A stretch of DNA of 64,000 nucleotides from contig JAXRKN010000042.1 in assembly GCA_038502055.1 (NCBI GenBank), positions 4,510,001-4,574,000 of the forward strand, written 5' to 3'. The notes below the pieces were generated by a model. The model ran no database searches. It saw only the letters and a program-made list of their open reading frames with translations, and was not told the origin of the DNA. Each line of letters begins with the position of its first letter. Position 1 is the first letter of the stretch. Positions 45,247 through 59,201 of the stretch are shown piece by piece. A program made the position numbers and the translations under genes. The stretch is from Tanytarsus gracilentus (Eukaryota > Arthropoda > Insecta > Diptera > Chironomidae).

Positions 45247-48200
45247 CTGTAAATTAAATAAAGAAAAGAAGAAATGGTTAGTTATCGTGTCTAATTGAAG
45301 ATTCAGCTGATGATTTACGTGGGAAATTGCGGAATGGCTTGCGAACAAGAAAAGAATGCCAACATGATTTTTTAAATTCCATTTTTCACTCGATTATCGA
45401 CGTATAAGCGCGCAATCAATATGATTTCTCTATTTGTGGCGTAAATTAAGTTTAATTCGCGATACTTGTGGCACTTTTAGCGTGATGCAAAGATAAATTT
45501 TCAAGCAGCGAAAATTTTCTCGATCTTGTTCGGTCGCTCGTTCAAAAAAGTTTGAAACCCTGTCCAAGTCGAACGAGCATGGTAGATATTCAAATTATCA
45601 AAAACCGTTGGTCAATTCAAAATTTAACTGAAAAATGTTTGCCAAAAATTACAAATTTATTATAAATTATTTCTTCATTCAACTGTTAGTCCCCAAAAAT
45701 CAATCTAAATTTTCGATTTTATTGTTGCGTGAATATATGAAAAACAGAAAAATGTATAAAATGCCTCATATGTTCGGAATAAATTGTGGGTTGCGTTAAA
45801 ATTATTCACATTTCTTCTTTTTCCCCATCCAACTTCATTGAACGTGCGTGTGTATGAGAGAAGCAAATTGATCCATAAATCATGTAAAATTTAACAATAT
45901 TTTCTTCCATTGAATTTGAATTAATTTCCCAGATTCATATTTTTTTGGGAGTGCGCTTTCGTGTTAATAAATAATAGAAACCTTCATTTCTTCTCCATGA
46001 ACAATTTGAAATTTTTTTTGTCGTTCTGGTGGCAATATGTATTTTGGGGTCGAATAAATTTTTTAATATTATAATTCTTATAAAAAGCTACACAATTTCC
46101 TATTGCTGTTTGAAATTCATCATTATTCATTGCTAAAACATTTGCCGAACATCTCTCACACATAGTATGTTACTTTTGAAATAGGGCCAAAAGTCATAGA
46201 CACAAAGATATTAACCCGAATATGTGGATGCTCAAAGTTCGTCGGAAGAGCACAAAAAATAAACTTTGATATTACCAGATGTTTCCGTCTTCCTTTGAAT
46301 TAGACATTCATAAAATGTACACTCACATCTATAGCGAAATGATCTAATAGAATGTGCTATTAAATTTGATTGGGGATCTCATGCAGTAGCAACAAATCCT
46401 CTCTGCTTTCAATTACTCGCTTTTTCGGCTCAGCATGAGAGAAATTTATGAATTCTGTTCGTATATAAATGATTGTTAAAGGAGAGAACCGGGGGATACG
46501 TTGATGACATAGGGAATTTTAAATCACATTGAAGCATTATCGCTTTATTAAGAAATTCTGTCCTCTATTAAATGTGTTTGCAGAAAATTAAATCCAAAGG
46601 ATGAAAACATTATCCATAATTATTATGAAAATTTGAAGGGATCAATTTGTCAGTCCTTTCTTCTTTTTTCACATCCGCTCATATCAATTCATGTCGAAAA
46701 ACTTTTTTCCCTCTGTATTCTTCGAAAAGTGTTTGCGAACAAACAAAAGGACATTAGCTAGTTCTTGAGTAAACCAACCATCAATCTTTCTCTTTCGATA
46801 TTGTTTAAGTGTACATACTATTGTGGGCAAACGTTATTAACACGATGTGATAGAACCTAAAACTTCCAACTGTCACATCTCTTTAAGAAATAAAATGTTA
46901 ACGGAAGCTTGCTTTTTACTGTCATTTTCTTTAATTTATTATGCTCGTTTTTTGTATCGTTCAAATAAATGATGGAAATATCAACAGGAGGCAATGTCGA
47001 TGGTTTAAATGGCGGAAATAGTCGTTTTGATGATTTAAGCACTAACAAACAAACCATACGCTTTCTTTTTGAATTTCAATAAAATATTTGATAAAACTCG
47101 TTAATTTACAGTGCAAACTCTCATGAATGCATCAACGATATTACACAATAAACTTTGTCATTGATATTTTGCCATTACTATGTGATAATTATTGCACGGA
47201 TTGCACTATATTGCAACATTTTACATAAATGATGAGTTTGCTTATTTCGAGTTGGGATACACCATTAGTTGAGATTTATAGTCATGGAAATTGAAATTTT
47301 GCCATTAAAACATTTTGAGATTGTTCCACAAAATCACAATAACATTTAATAAAGGGAAATTCTATGATGATACCACAAAGAATCTGCTTTCAAAATTATC
47401 CCTCGAAAGTTAGCATTAATTAGTGGTTAGTTAATGTTCAAATTGTGATGATATTTGTCCCGCCTAAAATTCCTCTCTACAAAGATAAGTTTTCGCCCTC
47501 GCAACAAATCGTCACAGAGCCAAGCTCAATTTTAATTAATGTTATCTAAGATTATTATTCTGTCAAAAGTTATTGGAAAATAATGACATCAATTAAATTG
47601 GCATCTGGATGAATTTTCTCTTTAAGTCCTTAGGCAATAAAGTTAAAAAATATTTTTCTGTTGTTGACTCAAAATCATTAAGATTTTTATCACCAAAATG
47701 GAAAAAAGCATTTTCAAGTCGATAAATTTTGTATGCTGGTCATAAAAATTTGCTATCGATTTGAACTTTTTATAGGATACAAAATTTAAGGCTTGAGTTT
47801 CAAAATTTAATTGCTTTTATCCTTCCACGCAAGATTCAAAAATTTTCTAAAGAAATGTTTCTTTTCTTTCCGAATGAAAAGCTTTCAACCTAGATTGGGG
47901 ATGATTTTCCACGGATTGATTGATGAGCATTTTCGATTAAATGAGGGGATGCCTTTTGGCGTTTTAATGCCAAGCGAAGCATTTTATCCTTGGCACACAA
48001 GGTTGTGTTCATCTACAAGTAACATTAATCAACACTGTAGCTGTCCTGCATTTTCTTTACTTCAAAGGGGGGTTGAAAAAGTATGAACTAACTCAGCTGA
48101 CTACAGTGAAAATTTACCTTTGGAAAGAAATGCACAAGTGACATTTTCCCTTCAATATTCTTTCCTACACAACTGTGTTCGAAGGGCTAAAAAGTTTTTA

Positions 48201-49080
48201 GTAAAAACTCTTCAGCGATTCCCCACTGACCGAAAGTCAAAAAGACCGGAAAAGGTAAATGAAAATTATTTTCTTAACTCTTCCCGCTTTCGCTTCGAAA
48301 TTAGTCAGTTATGTAAAAAATAAGGATAAATTGCTGTGAACAATTGAACAATCATCAGTTATTTTTATTGTTTACACAGTCACATTCATAATAATTATTA
48401 GTTTCGCCTAAGCATCTTTGGTGAAAAGTTTCAATTAATCATTAAGGAAATACCCCTAAAGTAATGAAAAAGAAGAAGCAAGAAAAACGTCTAATAATGT
48501 TTGTATTTCTCCTCCCGCCCAGCTCCTTCGATATTTATTAACGCCTTAAGACAAGACATTATGGCGCAAATTATCAACCTTGAGAATATTTTTGCTCACT
48601 TCTCTTTATATCCTCTCCATTTGCTTCCACCAGCTTGATTAGTGATTGGAAGCAACGTAAATGGTTTTTCAAAGAAAAAGAGAGTAAAGCTGATGGCTAA
48701 ATGAATCCCTCTTCTTATCGTTATCATTAACCTGATTTTTCGAACTGATAATTTTTTGCTCATTTCGAAGAGGTTCTGGTGTGTGGGTGACAGTGAGAAA
48801 AAAAATTGCTTGACATATGACAACTAGGATGTTTATTTATGTGGTAAATGAAATACTATAAATTTATAATTACATAATTATTTTTTTTACTAAGAAAAAT
48901 AACTTTCGCGTGAATTAGTAGTTATCTATAATTAACAATGAAAACTTTTATGCTTCTATCAAAAAATTTGTCACAATCGGCTTATGATTTGCATTTGTTT
49001 TCCGCAATTCCATCAAACTCTATTTTAATAACATCCCTTTTTTTGTTTAATCTTGTGTTTTAATTTTTTTTTCGGTATGA
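45247..49080. other. Presumed orb2 intron, no gene seen
   Basis: Follows the first visible orb2 exon upstream on the minus strand. No exon, tRNA or repeat family that I can support. Confidence 0.4.
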
Positions 49081-49560
49081 CTTAGTAAAAAAATGAACCT
49101 TAGTAAAAAGTAGCACCTTAGTAAAGCGAAATAAAAATTTTATTTTTATTCTTCATCATATTCATTTTCACTGGCAAAATTATCTTCATCTAAAAAAATA
49201 TCAACTAGTTTCTCGCGAAAATCTTGATCTTCATCAGGTTCATCTGTGTCGTTTATAGCATCTTCTTCAATGTTTTCCTCATTTGAATGTTCTCGTTCAG
49301 CGTAGTTGACGGCATCTAGCTTAAACTGAAGCGTAAATGTGTTTCTCTTTGAACTAGACATTTAAATTGAAGATTTAACTTAAAATTTTACAATTTTAAA
49401 AATATTTTTTTTTGGAGAAATTTAATCAAAAAAATTTTTACTAAGGTGGCACCTTAGTAAAGAAGGTACCTTAGAAGAGATAACATAAAAGTTTTAGGTC
49501 TCAAAAAAATTTACTAAGGTGGCACCTTAGTAAGCAGTAGCACCTTATAACCAAAAAACA
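49080..49560 (-). mobile_element. Deleted pogo/Tigger-like transposon remnant
   Basis: A minus-strand frame of 71 residues (49361-49146) begins MSSSKRNTFTLQFKLDAVNY and AERE, the opening of Tigger/CENP-B-type transposases, then jumps to an acidic C-terminus (FLDEDNFASENEYDEE) like their C-terminal tail; the DNA-binding and DDE catalytic regions are gone. The short frame is flanked by CTTAGTAAAAAGTAGCACCTT on the left and by two near-perfect palindromes TTACTAAGGTGGCACCTTAG at 49438 and 49509 on the right. A non-autonomous internal-deletion derivative is likely. Confidence 0.65.
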
Positions 49561-51990
49561 GGGTAACTTATAGTTCCAAAAATACATCAGATATAAAAAT
49601 CGATATATACATAAAGAAAAACTAGAGCGGAAAATCAGAGAAAGTTGAACTTTCAAAGTTCATAAAACAAAACTACAAAAAGCGTGAAAGAAAAAAGAAA
49701 AAGCAAAACCACGCCTGTGGAAACGAAACACGATACTTATACTTATTAATTCTTTTCTGAAGAATTAAATAACCGTGAGAAACCAATGTCTCGAATTTAA
49801 TGAAGCCATATAGACACGTTGAGCAAAAAATAATTTATCATAAAACCATTTCCTGAATCGAGTTGGAGGAATTTAAGACTTTTACTCCTTTTAATGAGTT
49901 CTTTTTAACGTAAAAATTGATGATGTGTATAATGGCGTTTATGTGGTTTCCACAAAAATTGGAAAACTCCTAAACAATGCCGAAGTGAAGAGACATAAAA
50001 TTATTTTCACGAAAATTGCCAAATAATTGAAATAAGAAAATTATAACGAGTACATTAAAGGTCTTCATTAAGCATTATTAATGTATTTGTCAAATTTATT
50101 AAGAATATTTTCTCGTAGCGATATCAAAGTTGCTACATGTCTGTACTGAGAAGCGAGCGCATAGGCTATATGTTTTTCGTCACCCACACACCCCTTTTTT
50201 TTCTTCGCAAGTTGATGATGTGAGTTGTGTGTATGTTTTATCAATTTTTCATGATTATATGCCAAATTATCATTTCACGTTCAATGAGATCGCTTCATTC
50301 TTCCATTCGGATGTGTTTTACTTTATCAAATTATCATTTTCTTAACATCGATGGAATGCCAAGGGATGAACACTTTTGACATTTTGAGTATAACTCAATT
50401 TTTGAGTTAAAAATCTAACATTTTGTTGATTCTTAGGAAATTTACTAATATTGATGTGCCACGCCGTTGGTTTAAGGAAAATTGTAGTCGGTACTCGGTT
50501 GTCAAAACTTAAAATATAAATTAGGCGAACTTTTTTCGAAATTCATATCTATTTTCTATGCTTAACTCCTAAAACATGTAATTTGTATGTATGAAGGAAT
50601 CATAAATTTCATCTGTTTTCACGCTCGTTTTCGTCATTACTTTGCTTTCCTCCATTGGAAAATGAATTTATTCAAATTGAGAGAGAAAAAATATTTTTCT
50701 TAAGCTGTTATTATTTTTTGCCTTTTGCGCATCTTGAATTGACATGCGATGAAACGTCTTTATATTCCACATTTATCGGCGTAAAAAGTCATCTTTCAAG
50801 AATGAGGATGAGCGTGTATGTGTATCCCTTTTTTTGTTCTCGCAATAGTTAAAGATGTTGATGATGCCTTCGCTCTCACTTTGTGATTATGGAACAGCTC
50901 AATTTCTTATTCCATGTTATTTTGTTATACTTTGATGAAAAAGGATAATTTTTATTAATTTACTAAATAGCATAAATGGTAAAAATAATAAAGCATTTTT
51001 TAATGCTGTTTAAAAACGTTTTAACTTACTCTTGATCTTTGGAACAACTAAGTGAAAATAACTTATTAAAAATTTAAAGATCTGTTTAATTTTCTTCCTT
51101 TCACTATTGCTATATAGCATTAAGTAATGTCGAGTTGATGAGAGATGATGATGATGATGATAACGATGACGTAGAGAGGGAACACAAAATTATGCCTATG
51201 TATGTATACGCAGAGAGCTTAGAGAAAGTAATGTAAGCGAGAGAAAAGGCTTGCCAAGGAAATGATTATGGCCATAATGTGAAAACGGAGGAACAAAAGA
51301 CAGAACAATAACATTATACCTTAAATAAATACAGGCAATCATTTTGTGCTTTAAGGGCGTCCCCCAAAATCTCACATCACAAGTCAAAACAATGAAAAAT
51401 TGCGTCTAGAATTAAATTTAGATAAAAAGCCGAAATAAGTTCACAGACGACGAATAATATTACCACTCTCTTCCATGTTTAAATAATAAACTTTCATTAC
51501 TTGCGCTCCATGAAGAAAGAAATGTGGATAAAATTTTTCTCCTTTGTCAAATGCAATTGTTCGTGTGTGACATTACACACTTTACGTCTTTTTTCGCTCA
51601 TTCTTTTATTCTGCCAACGACTTGGAAGATGTCAAATGCAAAAAAGAGAACGAATGGAGGCATAAAAATGAAATGATAGGAGGAAACTAGGATAATCTTT
51701 AATGCACACTGTGCTTTTGGACGTAATAAGATTTTCCTTTTGTCTTTACCCTCAGCTTTTGTTTCAGGAGTGAGCATAAAATTAAATATTATGATAACTA
51801 ATATGAACTGCGTGGAGTGAGTGTCGAAAAAGTTTTTTATAACATGTTTAAAAGATTTAATTTTCCTTTTTCTTATTGTAAAAAGAAGTGGTAGCAATAA
51901 TAACTATGCTTAATGAGTCAATTAAAAACTTTAAAATGGACTTATAGAAAAATGCACCTGGTGTCTTGGATTTCTTGCAGTGCTTAAAAA
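49561..51990. other. AT-rich stretch, presumed orb2 intron
   Basis: No exon or repeat family recognised. Contains a short (GAT)n run at about 51146. Confidence 0.4.
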
Positions 51991-51993
51991 TTA

Positions 51994-52565
51994 ACAAGAT
52001 GGGTCTGCAAACGGCGTTGCCATTTCCAATAGCTCCGCATAGATTAGTACCCTACTCCGTTGCAATGGGCATTAGTGGCACTCTTGGTTAATCATGAAAG
52101 ACATTCCTCAAAAATCATCAGTGTAAATCGATTCCTGATGCAATAACGAGTTCAACGACATACATGAAGCCATAGTTCTGAAAAATGAACATTAGTGGCA
52201 CTCCTGGCCGACCATGATGGACATTCCTCAAAAATCATTAATGTCAATCGATTCCTGATCCAATGACGAGTTCAACGACATACATGAAGCCATAGTTCTG
52301 AAAAATGGACATTAGTGGCACTCCTGGCCGGCCATGATGGACATTCCTCAAAAATCATCAATGTCAATCGATTTCTGATGCAAAAACGAGTTCAACGATA
52401 CCCATGAAGCCATAAAAGTAAAAATTTGAATGAAAAGGGACATTTTTGCACTCAGGGACAGTCCTTGGAGGGTCGTACCTCAAAACTAAATACTTCTTGC
52501 ACAACTAGAGCCAAAACCCGATCTTTCGCCACAAACCCGAATCAAATCCGACCAGCCGTTCTTGA
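51994..52565 (+). mobile_element. Most complete family-D element with three regular satellite units
   Basis: The left border ACAAGATGGGTCTGC..., CAATAGCTCCGC is followed by three and a half 120-bp units in exact 120-base register ('catagttctgaaaaatggac' to 'gttcaacgacatacatgaag', each with the ATCGAT of a ClaI site), then 'tgcactcagggacagtcctt', GGAGGGTCGTACCTC and CTTGCACAACTAGAGCC of the right part. The far right end is cut off. Confidence 0.65.
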
Positions 52566-55500
52566 GATATAATTTTAAAATTTCATGTTTCCATTGCGTT
52601 CTCTACTAAAAAGTTGGAAAAAAGTAATGAAAGGTTAACGTATAGTGTTAAACTAACATAATATAGTGTTTTTTTTTCAAATGAAGATCATTTTCATTCC
52701 TCGCTAGCTCCTTTCAATGACATTGATATTTGCTTCCAGCAGCCTCTTTTAGTAATGTTTACGACAAGCAGCACTAAGCAAAAATGTGAGCGAAGGAAGG
52801 AAGATTGTAATAATAATTTAACATCTAATTTCTGAGTGAAATGGCAGATGAAAATTTTGAGATAATGGTGACTTGCTTTGCTACCACTCATACATTCCAC
52901 ATACTCATATACAATTGAAGCAGCACCGTGATGATAAGGCCTTATATAAGGGTTGATTGCGAAATGCTCATATCATTTTATTGGTGGTATTCATATACAT
53001 AAATATATTTTCTCACATAAGAGCATCTCATTGCCTATCTCATGACTCGCATCATGAATGACAAAGAAAGAGAAAAAAAAAATATTTCCTTGCGTTTCAA
53101 TTTGCATTTAATACGTGAAATTTTCACATGACATAAAATTATTAAATGAGAGAGATGTTGAAATTTTCTTTTTTTATCTTTTCCTCTCTTTCGCTCCTCG
53201 CAATGGGGCGCACGTGAATCGCGATAGTGGAAAATGGCAATGCGTGTTTAAATTAGTATCCCAATGTGTGTTGTGTGTGGAATAAAAAAAATTTTAGAAG
53301 GAAAAAATCAAACGTCGACGAATGATAATAAAGGCATGATGATTCTCCCGAAAGTTTTTTTTGATGGTGATAAAAAAGAGCTTCAAGCGTATATTTGTGC
53401 TATGGAGAAAATAATAAAGTTTCGGCAGGTGCCAGAGAAAATAAATATGGGATTTGCATGATGTTTATCATTTTGCTCTCGTTTTCGGTGGAAAATCAAT
53501 ATTTTTTCTGTATTACCCATTTTAGGAAGAAGAAGAAGAAGGTGTTTCATCAAAAAGAAGTTTCTACTTATTTGTGAACTTTTCAAAGCTTTAATCTAAA
53601 AATTTCGAAATATTTTTTCTGATTTTAGAAAATTAAAACCTTACAAAAATTTGAAACTCTCTATTTTCAATTAAAAATTCTTTCCAGCTTCCTAAATTTA
53701 TTCCACAAGTGTGTCTCTAAATGTTAATTAAATTTAACTATTCTTTATCACTTTTTGAACTTATTGTGCATAAATTTCCCACTTCGACAAACGATTTCTA
53801 AATTGCTAAATTGCAATACCGTCTCTGCTCTGATAGAAATCGGAAAAACATTTTTCTTCTTTTTTTCTCGACTAGATCAGAATAATATTAGCATTAAAAC
53901 TTTTCATGTCGTCTTTTTTTTACTGTTATAGATTTAGCTATGTTCATAAGATGATATTCACGAACAGTTTGATAAAGTTATTAATTGATTTTAGATGGAG
54001 GCGAGAAGAATTTCTAACAGGAGGAGTTAAAAGAGAAAGAGAAAAATATCATATGGTATAACTGACGTGGAAAATCTCAATATCTCTGGAGAGTGTGATG
54101 GAACTTTTTCTATATGATGGTGTGGGTGGTGAGGAAGAAAAAAGGTAAATGTATACACAAAAGAGGAGTAAGAAGCGGTTGTGGCACCAAAGGAACTCAA
54201 ATAAATGTTTTGCTAATAGGCTACCTTCGTAATTATAAAGTTGGCTCGAGCAAATATTTGATCTGTGAGCGGCTTTAGGGAATTTTTTTGCCAATTTATG
54301 CTCTCTAGTTCAAGTACACGAAAAACAAAAAAAAACAAGAAAATTCCGAGGGAAAATTCCAAGGGTAATGGATAAAAATGCTGAATGTAATTAAACGCGA
54401 ATATTTAATCGAGAGGAACTTTTTCAATTCAAACACTTACATTTTGCAGTAGCACTGCACTAAAAAAGCCTTTAAAGGTCTTCTATAAAAAATATAAAAT
54501 ATACAAACAGAATTTTGTAGCGCGGTTTTCAGCTTCATGGCAAAAATCAAATTAAAATTTATGCAGGCAATTAATGCACTCTCGATGGGGAAAAGGGAAT
54601 ATTTTCAGATGCACTTTGCAGCTCATAATTTATTTATTTTGCCTTCCTCCATAACAACTGAGCCAACGAGAAGGAAATTTCTTGTGAAAACATTTCTCAT
54701 AAATTGAGTTTGAGAAAAGTGGGGAATAACTGTATTTTTGAGACTTTGACAATCAAAATTTAAAGTTTAAAAAATTTAACTTAATTCTTGAGCTGCTAAT
54801 TTAAATTAAATTACTATTTTTGTGTTTTTAACCAGATTTTTAAGTTTTACTACGTTTATGCGTTTATCCGTTCCCCTCATAAATTTATTCACTTCATTCA
54901 TTAACGTTGAAACTTGGAGCTGAAAACCACTCTCTCTATCTATCTCTCTCTGTTTTCCGAATGAATATCTACAACAGCAGCAACAATCATTAAAATGCAA
55001 TCTTTTCAGTAAAAGTTTGATATTTCTCTTCATGATAAGAGAAGAGCTGTAAAATACCTTCTTCCCCTTTAACATAGGACTGACTCCCATTCAACGCTCG
55101 AGGATATCTAATTATTTACGAAAACTTCAAGCTAATTAATTATACACTTCGTTAACTGTTTTGTCAGTTCAGTTGAAATGTTGAGATAGACGATAGAGAG
55201 CCAAGTTAAATGACAAAAAGGGCATTAAAATGGATATGAGATGTATTGGCGTGAATAGACCATTGACAACTTAAGTAATTAATTCAAATGTAAGGAACAA
55301 TTTTTAAAACAAAATTTTTTTCTGCCTAAAAAATTTGAATTTCCATTTTTAACCTTAAAGTCTTTTACCATCATAAAACCAGAATCGCATCAAAATATAT
55401 TCTTAGAATATGAGGCCGAAATTTTCTCTTTAAAATCACATTCTTTATATTTTTTATTCATCTGAGGGATTCTATAAATATGTTAAAAAATGCCATCGTA

Positions 55501-56282
55501 AAAAAAACAAATTATGTCTTAATGTTTTGTGTGTTTACCAATGAAAAAAGTAGAAAAACATTTGAATTTGAATTAAATTCAATTAGTCCTAAGAAGACAA
55601 ATGTGCCGATTGAAATTGTTTATTTTTTCATACGGTCACTTTTGAGTTTTTTATGTCGGCAATTTACTGGTGAAATGTATGGAAATTTTATAGCGAAATT
55701 ATGTAAAACACTCGGCCATCATTTTAACGAGAGAGTAAAATTCACTGCCCTTTTCAGGTTTGTGTCAAACTGATAACTTTTTCTAACGACTGTTAATTAT
55801 TTTAAAAAGGGAGACGCATACAAAAAAATCTCCCACTTGCAAAAGGTTTACTTCAATTTTATTTTATTGTATTAAATTTGTTTGCTATCAATTTGTAAAT
55901 TCACAGTTTCGTGTGCAAATATTAAATTATGCCTTTAAAAGTCAATATGCTTCATTCGATTGCCACCTCTCGAAAATTTATTTGTGAAACTCATTGATTT
56001 TAAACAATATTTTATGGCCACCGTTGCGGAAATTTATATTTATTGGTAAAAAATTCATTCTTATACTATTATGAATAATTGAAACACCCTAAAAATTACT
56101 TTTGTGTCAAGAAATCAAGTTTATTAAAACCAAAAAAGATTTTAAAAAATTTTCATCTCATGGAATTTACGATTAAAAATTTACATATGCACCCCCTCGT
56201 GTCTCTCTCTCCACCCATCAAACTCGAATTTCCATTTTTCCCCTAAGATTGTTGGCTTTTTCTAGTGTAAACAAAGTGGAAC
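52566..56282. other. AT-rich stretch, presumed orb2 intron
   Basis: No supported gene. The frame at 55480-55773 has no recognisable similarity. Confidence 0.4.
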
Positions 56283-56530
56283 TTTGGATCCTCGTAGGTC
56301 GGTCCCGGAGTGATTCCGCGCATTATAGCGGTCCATGGCACGACCTATGATCATGACTCAAAAAATTCCTAAAACGGGCTAATCTAGACCCTCAGAGCTA
56401 CCATCTGGCGAAAACCCGAAGTCTCTAGCTGGCTCAGGAGCCGAGATTTTGATGGAACGGACAGACGAACAGACGACGGAAAGATGATTATATAAGCGTT
56501 ACCACACCTTGTGTGGATTATGCTAATAAA
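56283..56530 (+). repeat. Partial family-A element
   Basis: 'gcggtccatggcacgaccta' through 'gctaccatctggcgaaaacc' to TATAAGCGTTACCACACC and TGTGGATTATGCTAA. Satellite part and left terminus missing. Confidence 0.6.
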
Positions 56531-59100
56531 AATCACAAAAAGAAGGAAAAATACGTTTTTTTCGTAACCGGTTAACCAAAATAAAAATTCGGTTAAAACC
56601 GGTAATGAAAAATTCGGTTAAAACCGTCAGGATCTCTATGAAAAACTTTATCCTTTGCTGAGATTAATAAAATGATAATGCGTTAGTATATAAAGACTAT
56701 TTCATAAAAGCTTGACAGGCAAAAAAAAAGATGTAAAAATAAAAATATTTTATTTTCCTAAAATTTTCAGAAATTTAGCTTAACTGCCTAAGTTATGTTG
56801 TTTGTAAATATTTTAGGGTGAAAATTTGTTGAAATTATCAATAATCGTTTGGAATTTTCTCATCTTGTGACGAGGAAAAGTTTTCTGCTCCATAAAGAAC
56901 AGCAAATGATAAATGAAGGCAGAATTAAATGCGGAGAAACAGTCAACAAAGTTAATCTCGGAGAATAATTCAGAACTTCTTTCGCAACCCATACATTTGC
57001 TGTCTAATGAAAATTGCTGTGACAACAACAAAAAATCCTAGAAATAAACATTTTTGAGCATGGTATCGACTCTCAGTGAATTATTGCCCCGAATGAGATA
57101 AAAGAATTGAAAAAAATATCCGCTCGGTGAAAATGGATTTTTTCAATGACAATTTAATTCCAAGACTTAAAAACTCTCCAACTTGTCCCTTTTTCTGTCA
57201 CCCTCTATATCCCTTCCGGGCATACAAAAAAAAATTCCTTCTTAAATTATAAAATCTTGAGAAAAAATTTCCTCATATTTCGGATGGAATTTTCTCGTTC
57301 GACCAAACGATATTGTATTTCAAGTTCTTTCTTCCGACGATATTATTTACATTCGATTCGATTGTTAAAATGTTTTTATCATCCTTGTGTGAAAATTTGT
57401 GAAACAAAATAGCATACAAAAGAGAGCGGTTGTGATTTCAATCGATTGCGATTAAATTCAATCAAAATTTGTCGCCTATTTTACGCTGCTTTGCTTCTGT
57501 TTGCGGTGGATTGTTGTGATAAGCATACATGTTATTGAGGTTAGTTGTTAGTTTACGAAACAATGAGGATTGAAATTTGAAGTGAGGAAACGGTCGAATT
57601 GATGAGGTTAGTTGAACATAGATAAAAACGTGATTTTAAGTGATATTAAAGTGATTTTAAAATTAACGAAAAAACTCTCTTTATACTTCGTCTAAAATAA
57701 CTGCATGGACATCATACCTTTTTAAGCTTCTTTCTCTTGCATGTCAGAGAAGGTCAATGGGAAATTTTATCAATCACTTCTTTTATTCTCATCAATGCCT
57801 CCGAGCTATTTTCATTTCAATTGTTGGAATGGATTTTTTTTAAAAATAATCGATTTAGAAAAGGAAGTTGAGATATTTTGCAAAAAGAAAAGTCTTAAAA
57901 AGCACTTGACTATTACGTTACTTCCATCTCATTTGATTTGATGTGATTTTCTTTTTTGATGGAATTTTTATCAGCTTACATCCTCGACACTCGTACCCCA
58001 CTTACTTAGTTCATATTTTTTAGAAGAAAAAGTTTGAAAGATTCACTACTTCGAAGAAGTTAAAGACAAATTAAAGTCTCTCGTTCCCTTTATTCGATAA
58101 ATTTTATTTTCTTCAATGTTCCTAATAACACTCGAGGAATTTTAGCATCCATAATATTATTTCGGTTCATATTTTTGATATGGTACAATTTTCTTCTTGT
58201 TAAATTTTGAGGGTGCTCACAGAAATTTTTTGAAGGAGTTTATCTTTTGAAGTTATGATAGGGCGTCAATAGTAAAATAATCACAATTAAATTATTTCTT
58301 AGGGGGTGAAACGCAGCACAAGTTCACCCTTTTCAACATTGTATTTTTCTCCATTCTTGCTTTCGTGTTTATTGTATGACTTATAAAATTTTTTTAGAAC
58401 TCACTTTTATGTGAATCCGGAAGGAAAGTTGGTGAACATATAAAAAGTTTATATTACACTTATACACTAGGGTGGAAATTATTCATTCGACTTCTCCACT
58501 TTTCTAGCTTTCTTGACAATATTATAAACCACACGACATAAATTTTGACTCAAGAATCTTCGAGGATCTTAAAATTTCATTAGGTCAATAAAAACAAATT
58601 CAATTATTTACAAAGGCACGACCTGAAATGCATTTTATAAGATTTTCAAGAAACAACAACAAGAATGTCTCATTAAAGTATAGTTTTCGCCCCCCTTAAA
58701 GGCATCATTAAAAACTCTAAATACGAATCATTATGTTTATGCATAATTTGATGTGATGCTGAAAAGTTCCATGAAATTTTTAAAGTCGATACAAATAAAG
58801 TCAGTCATAAGTCCCTTTTTAAATTTATACCATTGTTCCACATATTTTTTGTTAAAAAATCCATTTTTCCATTTTCAAGTGGATGTGAACACATTGTACA
58901 CATTTGTATAACTCTCAACGGGAAAAATAATCACAATGGGAAGATTATTAAAAGAAAAATGATTTTGAATTCAGGGTATTAAAAAATGCACCGAGAGAAA
59001 AAAATTCTTTGCATAAAATTATATATTATTTTTTGGTAATAAACCAGCGCAGCTTCCGTGCTTATCTTAGTTCACGCTTCGGATACACAGACACCACGAC
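56531..59100. other. AT-rich stretch, presumed orb2 intron
   Basis: Starts with two copies of 'aaaattcggttaaaaccg' (56584, 56611); otherwise nothing recognised. Confidence 0.4.
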
Positions 59101-59104
59101 TTAA

Positions 59105-59201
59105 GAAGCTAGCTGGTCCAGGAGCTGAGATCTCGATGGAACAGACGGACGGAAAGATGAGTATATAAGCGTTACCACAACTTTGTTGGGTTACGCTAAA
59201 A
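59105..59201 (+). repeat. Family-A end module only
   Basis: AGCTAGCTGGTCCAGGAGC, GGACGGAAAGATGAG, TATAAGCGTTACCACAAC, TTGTTGGGTTACGCTAAAA. Confidence 0.6.

Noticed and set aside
55480..55773. 97-residue plus-strand frame
   Set aside because: No recognisable motif, AT-driven composition, isolated in presumed orb2 intron.
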